DNA from: Litomosoides sigmodontis
Taxonomy: Eukaryota; Nematoda; Chromadorea; Rhabditida; Onchocercidae
Reading direction: 5' to 3'
DNA: 64,000 nt
Assembly: GCA_963070105.1 (NCBI GenBank)
Contig: OY718804.1
Span: 7,981,817-8,045,816, forward strand
Made by a program: the position numbers and the translations under genes. This document shows positions 48,795-60,612 of this stretch, in pieces. The stretch's first letter is position 1; the number at the start of each line of letters is the position of its first letter. The notes beneath the pieces are model-generated. The model worked only from the letters and a program-made list of their open reading frames with translations. It was not told the origin of the DNA and made no database searches.

Positions 48795-49326
48795 TCCACA
48801 TACGATGTACCGCGCCACACTAATCAGTGGGTGCGTGTAAGGAATGATCGGTATAACAATTATAATTCAAATACCTTGCTCTCACTCAATGAATTCTATT
48901 TGCCACCTAGCTGACTCACATCAAATACCATTTTCATTTATAATTTCACAGTATCTGTCGTACAATCGATTGCAATGTTCTTTTTTTGTTTTTTTTTTTT
49001 TACTTCCTTGGAGAATGAAAGTTTCCCTCTTGAAGTGTTCGATTATTATGAAATTTTAGGATGGAACAAGGTTGTTAGTAGGAAGATTTGATTTGCAGTG
49101 TGATAATAATGATTCCTGGTTGTGATGATCAATAACTAGGATTTCATGTTATTTTACTAAGACGTCAAATCGCCTCGGGCGAGAGAAATTTTTGATGGTG
49201 TAAATTTTAAATTTTGCTTGATGACAAAGAACATCCTTTGTCACCACCACTCGTTACACTACGAGGAGGTGCTCTTACCTTTTTTCAACTTGTTTTTCGT
49301 TTTCAGATTGACAGTTCTCAGCAAGC

Positions 49327-51392
49327 ATGAACAGGATTATTTGCTTATTACTGCTTACTGCAGGAATTGCTAATGCACTTAAACTTGGTCTTGGAGGAAA
49401 AAATCGTGGCTCAAGTGCAGCACGAATGAATATGGTTAGTTTTCCGTTAAGTGCAATAGTAGTCATTGTACCACGTTATAAAATTTGAACTTTTTTTAAT
49501 GAATGTTTAAAGCAGTAATTAATACTCTCTATATGATGTGTTAAGATGGCAGAATCACTGATATCAGCCTGGGAAATTAGAGATGAAAAAGGCCAAAGCA
49601 GGTAACTCACTTTTATTTATGCAAATTTTAGCATTCGCAGCACCACGCCTATCAACCACAGCGAGGTGGTTTTCATCAACAACAGCAAGCAGGTTATCAG
49701 GCACATCAAGGTGGTCATTACCCACCGCAGCCAGGTTACCAACCACATCAAGGTGGTCATTACCCGCCACAACAGGGTGGTTATAACCCACAGCATGGCA
49801 ATTACCAGCAGCAAGGTTACCATCAACCAATGCCCGGAGGTTACCATCCCAATCAAGTTGGTGGTTATCATCAACAAGGCGGTTTTGCACCCAACCAAAT
49901 GAGGCAAGTGATTTCTTGTGAACTATCCGATTGACTGGACAATATAGTGGACAGTTTGTTGATTTAAAATGTCGGGAAAAATATTTATCAGCTGGAATTC
50001 CATTTTTCATCACTCGTTAATTAGAAAATTAAATGATTTTAGGTCATCTAACCGAAGGGCATTTGGGACAGCATTTGTTGGTGGTGCCCTTGGAGCTGCT
50101 GCAGGTCTGGCAACATTTGAATTAGGAAAGGCAAGCCAACTATTAATATTATTTAGTATTAATTCAACTATTAGTATTAATTTTATAGAATTTAAAAAAT
50201 TAACATTTTTTTCGAATGAGTACAGTGAAGTCAATAACACTGCATTGTAACGAATTGAATATCATTTCACGCAAATTTATAGATAGAAATAATCAAAATT
50301 CTTCCCATCCATTTACTTAAATTTATATTCATATTTGCCACGTGTGCGACAGTATCATCGATCATTCTTTCATGCAGGGCTTTCACGTTAACTGATATCG
50401 AACTCAGCTAATCTAAATCTCTGCTGAAGATTTTTGAAATTTCCTCCCCCCTTTTCTTGCAGGCAATTCTTCGTTCTAGTTCCGAACCTCTGAGAACACC
50501 GAACGGTCAAAATTACTATTTCGATGAGAGGAATCATCAGTCGAAGAGTGGTTACTTCATGTGTTCCATGCCAATCGATGATGTAGTGAAGATTTTGCAG
50601 GTTGAAAGATGAAAATTTTCAGTTGAAGATTTTAGGAGTAATGGTCTTGAACATGTAGATTAAATGATCCTCCTAATTAGAATTGGGGAAAAGTCCCTGT
50701 ACTGTCGACATAAATGAAATTTAATTTTAAGGTTGAACAGTGTGCTCTTCATTTTTTCTTATTTTATACTTTTTTCAAGGAGAATTCAACACCAGCGCCA
50801 GCTACCAGTGAGTCCACGAACTCAACTAATATGACGCCTGTTCAGTTCTTTAAAGCAGTATGTCATATTGTATTTCATGAATTCAGAATTACCTTCAGAA
50901 ACTTGTGCAATTGCGGATGTTTTAAATTCTAAATTTATAAGAGAGTTAGTTATTCAAGTTTTGATTTTTAAGGTACAATTTAACGATGGTTCAAGGCCGA
51001 AATCATTAACCTGGAATTGCAAGACTGGTACAGAGGTATGCTGTGGTACCGATTGCTGTGAAGCACAGCCGCTCATGAAGCAGCAAAATACATCTCGTGG
51101 TGGTTTAGTTCATCATGGTAGACCATCATGGGTTATTTGTACTAGGTGCGTTGGTATTTTAAAACTAAAAAATTTAATAACTGTTTTGAGGCTAGTAATC
51201 ATGATAGTAATTCATCAATAAAATATGATAATTTACCAACAGTAAAGTAACAAGTTCATCAAGCTGGGATTTTCATGAAGGAGGGAGAGTTCCATATGTA
51301 TCGGAAAGATCAAAGAGATGAATGATGGCATTTGTTAATTAATTTTGAATAATTTCAGCATCTTGGTATTACTGGTGACGTTGTGCTGCTGA
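49327..51392 (+). CDS. Secreted CX-module protein with Gln/Gly/His/Tyr repeats (CX gene 1)
   Basis: Exons: 49327-49434, 49632-49903, 50043-50130, 50463-50600, 50780-50857, 50973-51145, 51359-51392 (stop TGA), phases consistent, 296 residues. Order of parts: signal peptide (MNRIICLLLLTAGIANA); Q/G/H/Y/P-rich arm with a 14-residue repeat containing HQGGHYPPQ; hydrophobic Gly/Ala segment AFVGGALGAAAGLATF; a Tyr-rich stretch and MCSMPI; an Asn/Ser/Thr/Pro linker with possible N-glycosylation sites; the CX module core (FNDGSRPKSLTWNC, then CCGTDCC); and a hydrophobic C-terminus (SILVLLVTLCC) that could be a GPI-anchor signal or membrane segment. The CX module is a nematode-enriched extracellular cysteine domain of unknown function. 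Two introns use GC donors (49904, 50131); no usable GT donor keeps frame. Function unknown. Confidence 0.88.
49702..49785 (+). repeat. In-frame 42-base tandem repeat in CX gene 1
   Basis: Two near-identical units begin at 49702 and 49744, each encoding a 14-residue period of the form HQGGHYPPQPGYQP. More diverged copies follow to the end of the exon. Confidence 0.75.
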
Positions 51393-51498
51393 AATGATAT
51401 TGTTATGATCACCAATTAAATCCTGCTATATTTGCCTTTCATACGAAACTCGTCAACCTAGGTGGTATATAAAAAGAACGTCTTCCAAAGGTTATTAC

Positions 51499-51504
51499 AA
51501 TAAA
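51499..51504 (+). terminator. Polyadenylation signal of CX gene 1
   Basis: AATAAA 107 bases after the stop codon at 51392, a typical nematode 3'UTR distance. Confidence 0.65.
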
Positions 51505-52765
51505 TGTATTGTACAAAGAATTTTCCCAATCTTTTTTTAGGCTATGAAATTTTAGAAAATATCCACATAACAATTCAATGTGTTGCTACACGGAAAAAAA
51601 GAAAAGGTATCTTAAGAGTTTAAAGCAAAACTTCATTATTGAATTTTTAAGAGCAAATATAATTACTAACTACACTTGCTGCATTTGGTATTTTCAAAAG
51701 GAAGTAATGATCACTGCATTGGTCATTGGATTCTATGATAGGTAATGAGATCTTCGATGTGTTCGTGAGTTAAAGCAAATTGTTGCAACATTATATCCTA
51801 AGTTAACTTATAACGAAGGTAAATCTCAATCTCTTTATTATACAAGTTTGACTAACCTTGCGTTTCAATTAGGCAAATTAAGTATGTTAATGGTTCGAAT
51901 GAAAAGAAGAATGTGAAAGTGTAAAGCTGTTCCGTTAATTGTAATGAATGCATTTCACTTCACTTCACTCATTCATAGTTTTTGGAATTATTATACGTAA
52001 AATAAATGTTCCCTAAATTTTCTCTGACAAACAAGCACATTTTTTCATTTACAAAAAAAAACCATTTTATTAATTCAATATTAATTAAAAAAAAAACGAG
52101 AAGTAAAATACAATGAAGTGTGAAACATCTGTGCAATGATTAAATTACTTTGAAATGAAATTTGATAATTTATAGTAAACTTTTTATAATACGAGTGTTT
52201 ATTATCATTCTGGGACTTTTAAATCTTTCTTTTTTTCAAAAGAATTTCAAGGAGAAAAAATGAAACAAAAGCGAAGTGTATTTTTTACCTTCAAACATTG
52301 ATATCGATCTATTGAGGAAGTTTGCTCCTCTAATTTTTGAACTAAAGAGATATCAGATTCTGAAGAACTATGCGCCGCTTCCTCAATGAAAGATTAAAAT
52401 GAAGAGTGTTGAAAGCAACAAACAGATAAGCGCGCGCACACACACACACACGCACGCACACGCATGCCGAGAGATGGATGGGTGGTGGAGTTATTCCTAC
52501 GTTTTGTTTTGCTTTTCTTTTCATGCCTAATCACTTCACTTCCTCCCTTGCTCTTCCTCCGTAGTTGTTATCGATTCACTCACTTTACTCACGCAATAAC
52601 TCTTTTTTCATGCAAAAGAGGAGGGACAATCAGCTGTAGAAGGATATGCTAATTTCCGCGTGGTGCATTATGCTCTGATAGGATTGCTGGAGTGATTTCA
52701 GTGATAAGGATGAGATAATGAGCGGTAATGAGAGAGGGAGAGAGAGAGATGACAGAGTGCAAGGG
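51505..52765. other. Spacer between the two CX genes
   Basis: AT-rich with no gene seen. It holds a CA/CG alternating tract (52430-52467) and a GA tract (about 52730-52749) near the promoter of CX gene 2. Confidence 0.6.
52430..52467. repeat. Alternating purine-pyrimidine CG/CA tract
   Basis: About 38 bases of perfect purine-pyrimidine alternation (CG, then CA, then CG/CA mix), a sequence type able to adopt Z-DNA. It lies about 340 bases upstream of the TATA-like element of CX gene 2. Confidence 0.75.
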
Positions 52766-52769
52766 AAAT

Positions 52770-52777
52770 TATTTAAG
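52770..52777 (+). promoter_or_regulatory. TATA-like element of CX-module gene 2
   Basis: A TATTTAAG-type element is followed by a probable 5'UTR exon ending at the donor CAG|GTGAGT (about 52873). The 5'UTR intron ends at the acceptor GTTTTCAG (53275), 29 bases before the start codon. The layout parallels CX gene 1. Confidence 0.45.
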
Positions 52778-53291
52778 CCTAACAGCTGGCGACCACTTTC
52801 TCATTCAGGCTAGGCTTTGTTAGCTCTCGCTCCGCCGATACTGTCCTACGTTCGATGAATATTGTATTATCAGGTGAGTAAGATGACCGACTACGTCATT
52901 CTGCATTTATTACTTAAAGTTCAAGTATTTGACGAAATATACGAAGGGATGTACTGTTGAATCATCTGATTACACTAATAACAACAGTGATAAATAATAG
53001 CTAATCAGCTAATGCAGCTTGTCCATCTAAGCTTGTCAATTTAAAGATGGAAAAACAAGTTAATTAATTAAGAAGGATCTTTGAAAATGCATCATTGATT
53101 CATTCATTCATCTATTTGCTTCAAGTATGGTAGCACAACAACAGGTAAGCATTCAGGAAGAGTGCCCTCTACCATGTGAGAGCGGTATTTAGACGAAAGG
53201 ATATTTCATTTGAAAGTGCAGTTGCCGCGTGCTTTACTCGAAGGTTTACGTGTAATGAATGGCTGGTGTTTTCAGGCTTAACGCAATATAA

Positions 53292-53303
53292 ATGAAGTAT
53301 TAA
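53292..53303 (+). promoter_or_regulatory. Four-codon upstream ORF before CX gene 2
   Basis: ATG AAG TAT TAA sits in the 5' leader and ends one base before the coding ATG at 53305. A ribosome finishing it would be placed directly at the real start. It may tune translation. Confidence 0.5.
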
Positions 53304-53304
53304 T

Positions 53305-54357
53305 ATGCAGCATTTTTTACCTCTACAACTTTCCTTCCTTGTGTTGCTATTGATGACAGAAGAATGTGGATGTAGACGAGGTGGTGTACTTGGCGGTGGG
53401 CGTGGTACGTCGGGTAGCCGATCCGGTGGTATATTTAGTGGTTTGCGCAGGAGTGGTGGTTTCTCGGGGTCGAGGACTAGAGGAGGTGTTTCTGGCTCTG
53501 TGAAAGCTGGTTATCCTCATGATGGTAGGTGGGGGACGTATGGAGGTAGAAACATTGGTAGAACAGGGAATGATCGTTGGGGTAGCAGCTCACGTAGTTC
53601 GTGGGGGCAACCGCGTGGGCGAGGCATGTAAGTTTTGATGTTATTACTTAACAACAGTGCTATCTTTTTAAAGTTTTCTCTGTGAAATAAAGAAATATTT
53701 CTGTTGCTTACCGCGCTCATTTGTTTAAGCATCAGAATAAAACGAAATTAAACATTGACGGGATGAGTTTTAGTAGAGTAAGTTTCATTTATTTTTAAAA
53801 GTTTAGATATTCAGGATCACTAAAATCTGGCACTCGCTGTCCACGCCCAATTTCTAACTTTTTTTAAGGTTTACCAAATCAAACATTGGTTCGTTCATCG
53901 CTGGTGCTGCAGCTGGTTACCTCACCTATAAGGCTGGCAAAGCATTGATACGAAGCGCTTATGCACCAATGATGTCAGTTTTTCATCTTCAAACTTCATT
54001 CACTACGTTCAGTTTTAATGAGTTAACAGGTAAATTAGGATTTAAAAATGTTAGTCCGCTAGTATTATACTATTTCATGAGAAGTTCAGGTGGAATAATC
54101 GTCCGTATTATTGGGGTTCGAACTACTATCGTGGCGGCCATGGTACTCACATGTGTCGCATGCCTATAAAGGGAGATGATCCGCAACTGGGTAACGTATA
54201 CTTTGAGGATGGCGGAAGACCAAAAGAACTTGTGTGGAGTTGCAACTATGACGAATATTGCTGCGGTTATGATTGCTGTTGGCACGGTGGCAGCACTTCA
54301 TCTCGTGGGTTCGGCGATATCTTAATTCCTACTGCTATTATCTTCTATTTTATTTAA
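53305..54357 (+). CDS. Secreted CX-module protein with basic Arg/Gly/Ser arm (CX gene 2)
   Basis: Exons: 53305-53627, 53869-53973, 54090-54357 (stop TAA), phases consistent, 231 residues. Order of parts: signal peptide (MQHFLPLQLSFLVLLLMTEE); Arg/Gly/Ser-rich arm with repeated R-G-G and G-S-R units; hydrophobic segment GSFIAGAAAGYLTY; Tyr-rich stretch (RPYYWGSNYYRG); CX module with MCRMPI, FEDGGRPKELVWSC and CCGYDCC; hydrophobic C-terminus (DILIPTAIIFYFI). It shares the CX core (MC.MPI, DG.RPK.L.W.C, CCG.DCC) and the whole layout with CX gene 1 upstream, so the two are tandem paralogues. The N-terminal arms have no similarity beyond bias. Function unknown; cell-surface or matrix location is inferred. 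Confidence 0.88.
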
Positions 54358-56888
54358 AATTTCTAAACCATTACAATTTACATATCACTCCCGCAATTAG
54401 GGAAGTTATACAGTAGCCTTATAGCTACTTGGGTCGTCATAATACCCAAAAAGTTCATTGAATCCAAAAATGTTCTTTTTCGCTTCCTTTTATATAACTT
54501 CAGAATATTCACCGAGTACTCCAAATTTGACACGTCCAATCGAATTTGGAAAAATTTCGGAAGCGATACGTTTATATTTATTTACGTTTAAAAATTCAGG
54601 AAATATTTAATTGCTGTGATACTTTAGAAGTGTTATGGTCAGATGATGTTACGATAATTCATGCATGCTGCAATATCATAAACTCTGTCATGCCATGGAT
54701 GTTCAGTTCACTTCATTTTTCCTACAATATCCTTGGCATTCTGCTAAAGAACAGCCGGAGCTCTTGCATGTCCGATCTTTCTTTTCAATTGACACTTGAA
54801 TCTTTGAAGGCAGTAGCGTGGCATAACTTTGTGAAGATAATACATCAAGAGCCTCACAGAATGCATTAGATGAATGGAAATGGTTGTCTGAGCATATATC
54901 TGAGCATCTTGAACGTTCGAACATGATAACACTTCTTGACAATTTTCAATTGTCAATCGTTTTAAATTTGAAATGGTAATTGAGTGTACAGTCATTTCTT
55001 CGACATATTATTTCCATTTTTCTTTGCATAATTTTCTTTTGATAATAAATTTGGAAACAAGAACGAGTGATACAGGACATCAATATTTTTTGTTGGCAAT
55101 ACAAAGTGTGCCGGTATAGAATGACGCTATTAATTTTCTTTGTTTATCAAATATTCATTAAATGTAGTTGTTGCAATCTCCCCCATCCTCCACTTTGCTG
55201 CAACTTCAATTTCCTTTTCCTCATTTAGAGCTTAATTTTCCAAAAGCCATACACGCTAGAAAAAATTTGTTGTTTCAACATGAATTTGGAATTATAAGTA
55301 AAAAATCAATAATGTTCGGATACAAAATAAAAGAACATTTTCAAAATTTCAAGCATCGCATCAAAAATACACGATTCCAGAAATACTTGGGAATGAAAAG
55401 TGTAATTGAATCAATCATCGAGTGCAGACTTTTCAGGTGGAGGTCCGCAAGGAGCAATCATCTGATTTAACAGATTGAATCGAACCCTAGCTCGCGATTC
55501 GTTTTCGCATACTGCTATCAAACTTAGGTGATCTGGGTGGCCTGAAATTGTCTCTTATCTGGAGAAGTTACAGCCTATGGTTTTTTTTTTTGCTATTGCT
55601 TGTATTACTTTCAAATGGAAAAACTTTTCCTTTGTTTTTAAAAGGATAAAGTACGCAATCAAACAACAAAAAATTGAAATTTCCAACATCAAATTATTAA
55701 ATCCTCTAACAATTACCGATCATCGATGCATATGTGTCACGATGCTGATTGACTAGCCATTCCCACCTCGTTGTATCGGCATGTCCAGTGCCCGTATACT
55801 TTGACTGTAAATGATCAAGCTGAGAAAGTACATGGAATCGTTCCGTCGGCGCTGCCATCCACAGTGCGAAAGAACAAACAAGGAATCTGGAAGGAACTAA
55901 TATAAAATCTTAGTAGCGAACACTCTTGCATCAGTAGCTTTCCGACAGCAGACTAAATGAAATATTCTGCCATATTACCCAACTGCAGCTTGATATAGAA
56001 GTAATGATCAGAGACCTTTTTGCAACAAAATTTTCCAGTTAAAAATTAAGAATGTGTCCGTCCACTATATTATAATATAACAAAGAAAATCATTTCCAGA
56101 AACGAATTTGTAAGGAGAAATTCATTGGTATGTTCTAAACAGAACATTGATAAAACAACGATTTAGTAAATATGTACACGTCGAAAAATTATTTATCGTA
56201 AATACGTACCATAACGATAATAGACTATAAACAAAAATGAAGATTCCTAGGTGTAATGAGGAATGAAATCAGCCTACAAAATTTACAAACAAATATTGCA
56301 CTTATAACTTGCAAAAAAAAAACATGTAAAATTCAATCAAAAATCAACATGTATGCTCTCTTACTGCACCGGTATTAAATCCACTGAAAGTTGCCAAAGC
56401 AACAAAAAGTGCAACGCAAAATTATTGAAAGAACTGACATTCATAATACAAATTCGTAAAACCAGTCACCACATCATATGCTTAAACAATACTATTTAAT
56501 TGCATCGAAATTGAAAAGTCAATTGTATTGAATATAATTTGCGTGTATCATGTGAAGCTTTCTCTGAAGTCCTTTGCTCAAATATTTGATAAGATTTGCA
56601 ACGTACACGCATTGCTTCAAAAAACCCTTATAAATAGCTTTTCTGTGGGAGTCAGTAATAGATGATAAAAAAATGGAACCGCATTTCAAATTTTCTTACT
56701 AATGTTCAACATGAAGTTAATCCTCCCCTAATATTCAATAAAAGCAATGTGTACTATCTTCTAAAAAAATAAGGAATATGAGATTAGTTCAGATTACATA
56801 TCACCACCCTGAAAGTGAACTAATGAATTCGTTTTAATGACATAGTGAACAATAAGCATTAACATTAACTATAACGTTATAGTTCAAC
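54358..56888. other. Convergent intergenic region between CX gene 2 and the golgin-45 gene
   Basis: Both neighbouring genes end here. Small open frames (for example 55168-55470, Lys-rich) have no recognisable motif or splice support. An AATAAA at 55044 is too far from CX gene 2 to assign. No RNA gene or mobile element was recognised. Confidence 0.5.
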
Positions 56889-59448
56889 CTATATTAACTT
56901 AATTTCCTTACCCACACAGTGTTTGCAACAAGTAATTGTAATATTCGATGTATGTGAAACTGGCTTATAAACCTTCTCATCACATGGCGAACGCTCAAAG
57001 AACGTTGACAGATCAGTTTCCAGCACTGCACGAGCTTCCTTTAGCAATGCTTCCAAAGCCGGAGATGTGAACTTTCTGTGCATTTCCTGATTTACAACAA
57101 GAAATTCATTAAGCAACGCTTGAAGCTGCTTACAATAGGAGAACAGACGATAACGCTGATTACGCATTTCATCCGCTCGAATACTCATTGCCAAAAATTT
57201 GCAACGCCACATGTCAGCTAATATTGTCAAATCTTCAGCTCTATCATGATCATGCGATAGCTGTAAGAAAAAAGCTCCATAAAAAGACAATTGAAACTTC
57301 GCAGCAATTTACTTTGAAATCTGATACTATTGGAAAACGAGCTCAGCCAAATACGTAGAACTAATTTTTGAGTTCCACATATATTTGAAAAATAGAGTTG
57401 CATGTCATACAAACAAAAATAGCATTTCAGTAGATGGCATTCTTAAAAAAAATCTTTCTGCATATAGATCTGTACAATTCTAACCTGTGCTTCAAACTTC
57501 GTCATCATATGAGCGAGGCGTACTTTATCTTCGCTGAGGGACTTTACATGACATGTTAAATCATCGCCCATTGTAGCAACAAGTATACGTTTCAGTTCTT
57601 CTGTCAACTGCCTTTCTAACTAAAAAAGCAAAAAAATAAAATCCAAAAATTTAGAGAAAGACACAGTTCTGCATGAGTTTCAAGAAATTCGATCATCATA
57701 ATATCATCCACAAGCTTTTTCTCTCGTGTATTTATTATCATTATGAAAAAAGCATACAGAAGTAAAATTACAACAGTTTCTACTCATTCACATAAATTCC
57801 AAGCTTGAAAAACAGTAGAATTCAAATTATCAAACCTCAAGATCTTTTTTTAACCTTTTAAGCTCTTCCACATTATTCGTACTTTCTTCTTCCCCAACGT
57901 CAACATTCTCAACTAATAGTGAAGATTCTTTCCCGTCGCCAACTGGACGTTCTCTCGATAAGTCTGAAGTTTCTGCTCCTTCAGAATCTACTGAAAATCA
58001 AACAAATCAAGAGGAAAATAAGCGAAATTAAGAAAATAGCATTTTTCATACATTTCGACTTCTCTTGAAACAGTTCATAATCTGGTTTAAAGTGCATGGG
58101 ATCAAATTCGAAGCATGAAAATTCTGAAGACTTGCAGGATCACATTTAATTGATTACTTACTCCTCCTTTAGCAAATCACTTATAACACACATTAGAAAT
58201 ATGAAAAGTAAATTTTTTTTGAACAAAAATCGCAGTAATAAATAAGCAAACAAAGCTAGAATTGTGAAAAACGTACTACTTTCTGAGAAATGACTGTTAG
58301 TAATTCCCAATTCAGTTTTCTTAGTTGACATAACGGGATTCGGTTCCACAAACTGATATTTGATTAGAAGTGGCAGAACACCAGGATGGTTTCCTCTTGC
58401 ATAGGCTGATATTGCTGGCTGAGAAATAAAACAAGCAAATCCTGCTTTAATCATACCAAAATATGGTTTCACATACATTAAAGTATTAAAGTATAACCTA
58501 ACAGCCACTGCATACGTAAAAGAGAGATATAAAAATCTGCTCTGGAATGAAAATTGTAAGATTGCTTTATAAACAATAAAGTGAGATTTAATACCTCAAA
58601 TTATACTGTTAAAGTAGCAACCAAATTACCAACGGAAATAAAGAAAGCAAACCCACTTGTCATTCACTTATTCCTTTCTGGCGATCACAAATAATTAAAG
58701 TTATGATTTTTAAAGATAATCAAATTTAGCAAATGCCGAACAGTCAGCCATTTCAAGAATGACAAGTAATGAAAATTTATCCATTCCAACTTCAGGTCAA
58801 AAGAATTAACTTATTCGCTCAGAATCGTGAAAAGTTTAGAGATCACGTTGATGTACAACAAAAGTGAACGCTTCCTTTCAATTATTCGCTAGTCATAATT
58901 TCAATTCAAAATTCATTTGATCGCAAATAATTTGGCAAAAAAAACAGACTTGCAATATGTGGATCACTCAATTACAGGAAACTGCTGATTGAAAATAGCT
59001 AACTGCACCCGGGCTCATGAAAATGAAAAGTGTAAAAGTTGAACTCACCATTATAACAATTACTTACTTTAGAATACAATTTCATACACATCACAAATTC
59101 AAGGGAAGTGGGCTGTTCGGAAATGGTGACATCTGATCAAGTTTTAAGATTAATTTTACTCTTCACGTGGAAAGAAATGATACTTTGGGCTCAACATCCA
59201 GTAAAATTCATAATTTCAGACTATTTAGCAATAAAATAAGACTTCACTTATTCGAATTTAGGCTGATGTCTCATTAGCTTTAAAAAGTGTTGTGTAATGC
59301 ATAATGAGGTACGAAAACAAACCAGCAAAGTCAAAAAACTGAAATTAGACTGAAATAGTTTGAAGAAAAGACTTCAATTTACCTTGCAGGGCTCCCATGG
59401 AACAATTCCCAACGCACTGCGTTTCTTGACACGAACTTTGTCTTCCAT
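56889..59448 (-). CDS. BLZF1: Golgin-45 (BLZF1) homologue
   Basis: Golgin-45 is a coiled-coil Golgi protein that binds GRASP55 and Rab2 and helps hold the stacks together. Exons in transcript order: 59448-59383 (start [20 protein letters not shown]), 58418-58280, 57990-57836, 57619-57485, 57260-56889, phases consistent, 288 residues, shorter than the vertebrate protein (about 400). Exon 2 has a GVLPLL motif similar to the vertebrate N-terminal region. Exons 3-4 form the coiled coil with [13 protein letters not shown] and LSEDKVRLA. Exon 5 continues with [19 protein letters not shown] and ends in [18 protein letters not shown], which matches the GRASP55-binding tail with its C-x-x-C pair and hydrophobic C-terminus. 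The shortfall lies mainly in the segment before the tail. The N-terminal exon is supported by phase and a plain ATG. Confidence 0.83.
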
Positions 59449-60612
59449 CAACACTTGCAGCCCTTAATGTGGATTTAATTAAACAGAGAATATAAATAAA
59501 TCCCATAAAATTTACACATGTGATTACGACTTCATACTTCAAAAATCAAACTTCAGTACTCAATATTTCGTAACATTTGATGCGCAATAATGAGCCAGCT
59601 AGTTCATATTTTCTTGGAATTGGAATATCGCGGGGCTTCCTTGTCACATTAAATGGCTAACTCACTGAATCATCTTACCAACCCTCGGAATGTGTTATGT
59701 AAACTATAAGCATAACAGATTCCGTCCTATTAATACATTTCTTGACTACATCATTTCAAGTAAACTGAGAAAGAAACAAAGTAACCAAAGAATGAGCAGA
59801 CATTCCGTGTTCTATTAATGATTTTATCATTTTGATTTAATGAAAGAAAAAAAACACGAAACAACACTTTCTTCATGTAAGGATAAAAAACGACGAAAAT
59901 CAGTAGCAAAAAATTAAATAAATGATAAATTAAAATCTCTCCACCGAAATATCTGATAAAAGTATGCTGACTGATGTTTTGATATGATTTTAAACTTACT
60001 CGATGACAAATATTCACAATAACAAACCTTTAACAACGAAGACTGCTAAATTGTTATATAAAATAACCAAAACAATGGAATCAGAATATAAGAGTGAAAA
60101 ATGTGCTGTAATGGTTCTAAACTTATCGTATATTCCACATAAAACTACTACATAAACTTTATTTCCTGTAAATAATTTTACCATGACAAAGTGTCTGTGA
60201 CAATGTGCCAAGTGTCTGTAACAAGAGCAAATTGTAAAGAATTAGAAACATTACAAGTCTCTGATAACCACATTTCCTGGGAAATTGAAGAAAATTTCAA
60301 ATATTTGGCAAAAATTCCCTGAGCAATCATCAAACGAGTTGAGAACTTAAAATCTTTGAACGAATGCCAATTCATTATAACAGTAGTACCCTAGTGAAGT
60401 GCAATTTCTCCTCGGCAAAATCCTTAAAGCATTTGGCTCTTTATTCGTAGTCCGAAGCTTTTGTCACAATGTCTTTAATTATAACACTAAAGATATAACA
60501 AACTTGAGATCATCAGAATAATCTGCTGCGCTAAATTTTATCAACCGTGGAATCGACAAAATATAGTTCAAATTTTTGCAGAAAATCTCGGTATAGTAAA
60601 GGGTACTACTAA
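59449..60612. other. Spacer between two minus-strand genes
   Basis: It contains the presumed golgin-45 promoter and the 3'UTR of the gene to the right. Short open frames here show no motif. Confidence 0.5.
60440..60445 (-). terminator. Possible polyadenylation signal of the minus-strand gene ending at 60613
   Basis: AATAAA on the minus strand, about 170 bases past the stop codon. This supports the proposed last exon. Confidence 0.5.

Noticed and set aside
48532..48840. Cys/Val-rich open frame of 102 codons
   Set aside because: Translation of the TG microsatellite, with no other support.
49564..50013. 149-codon open frame on the minus strand
   Set aside because: It is antisense to the repeat arm of CX gene 1; its Asp/Asn/Val periodicity mirrors the 42-base repeat, and the plus-strand exon has signal peptide, splice sites and CX domain.
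55477..55486. GGTTCGATTC-type tRNA B-box on the minus strand
   Set aside because: The flanking bases do not pair to form a T-stem and no A-box or acceptor stem is seen.
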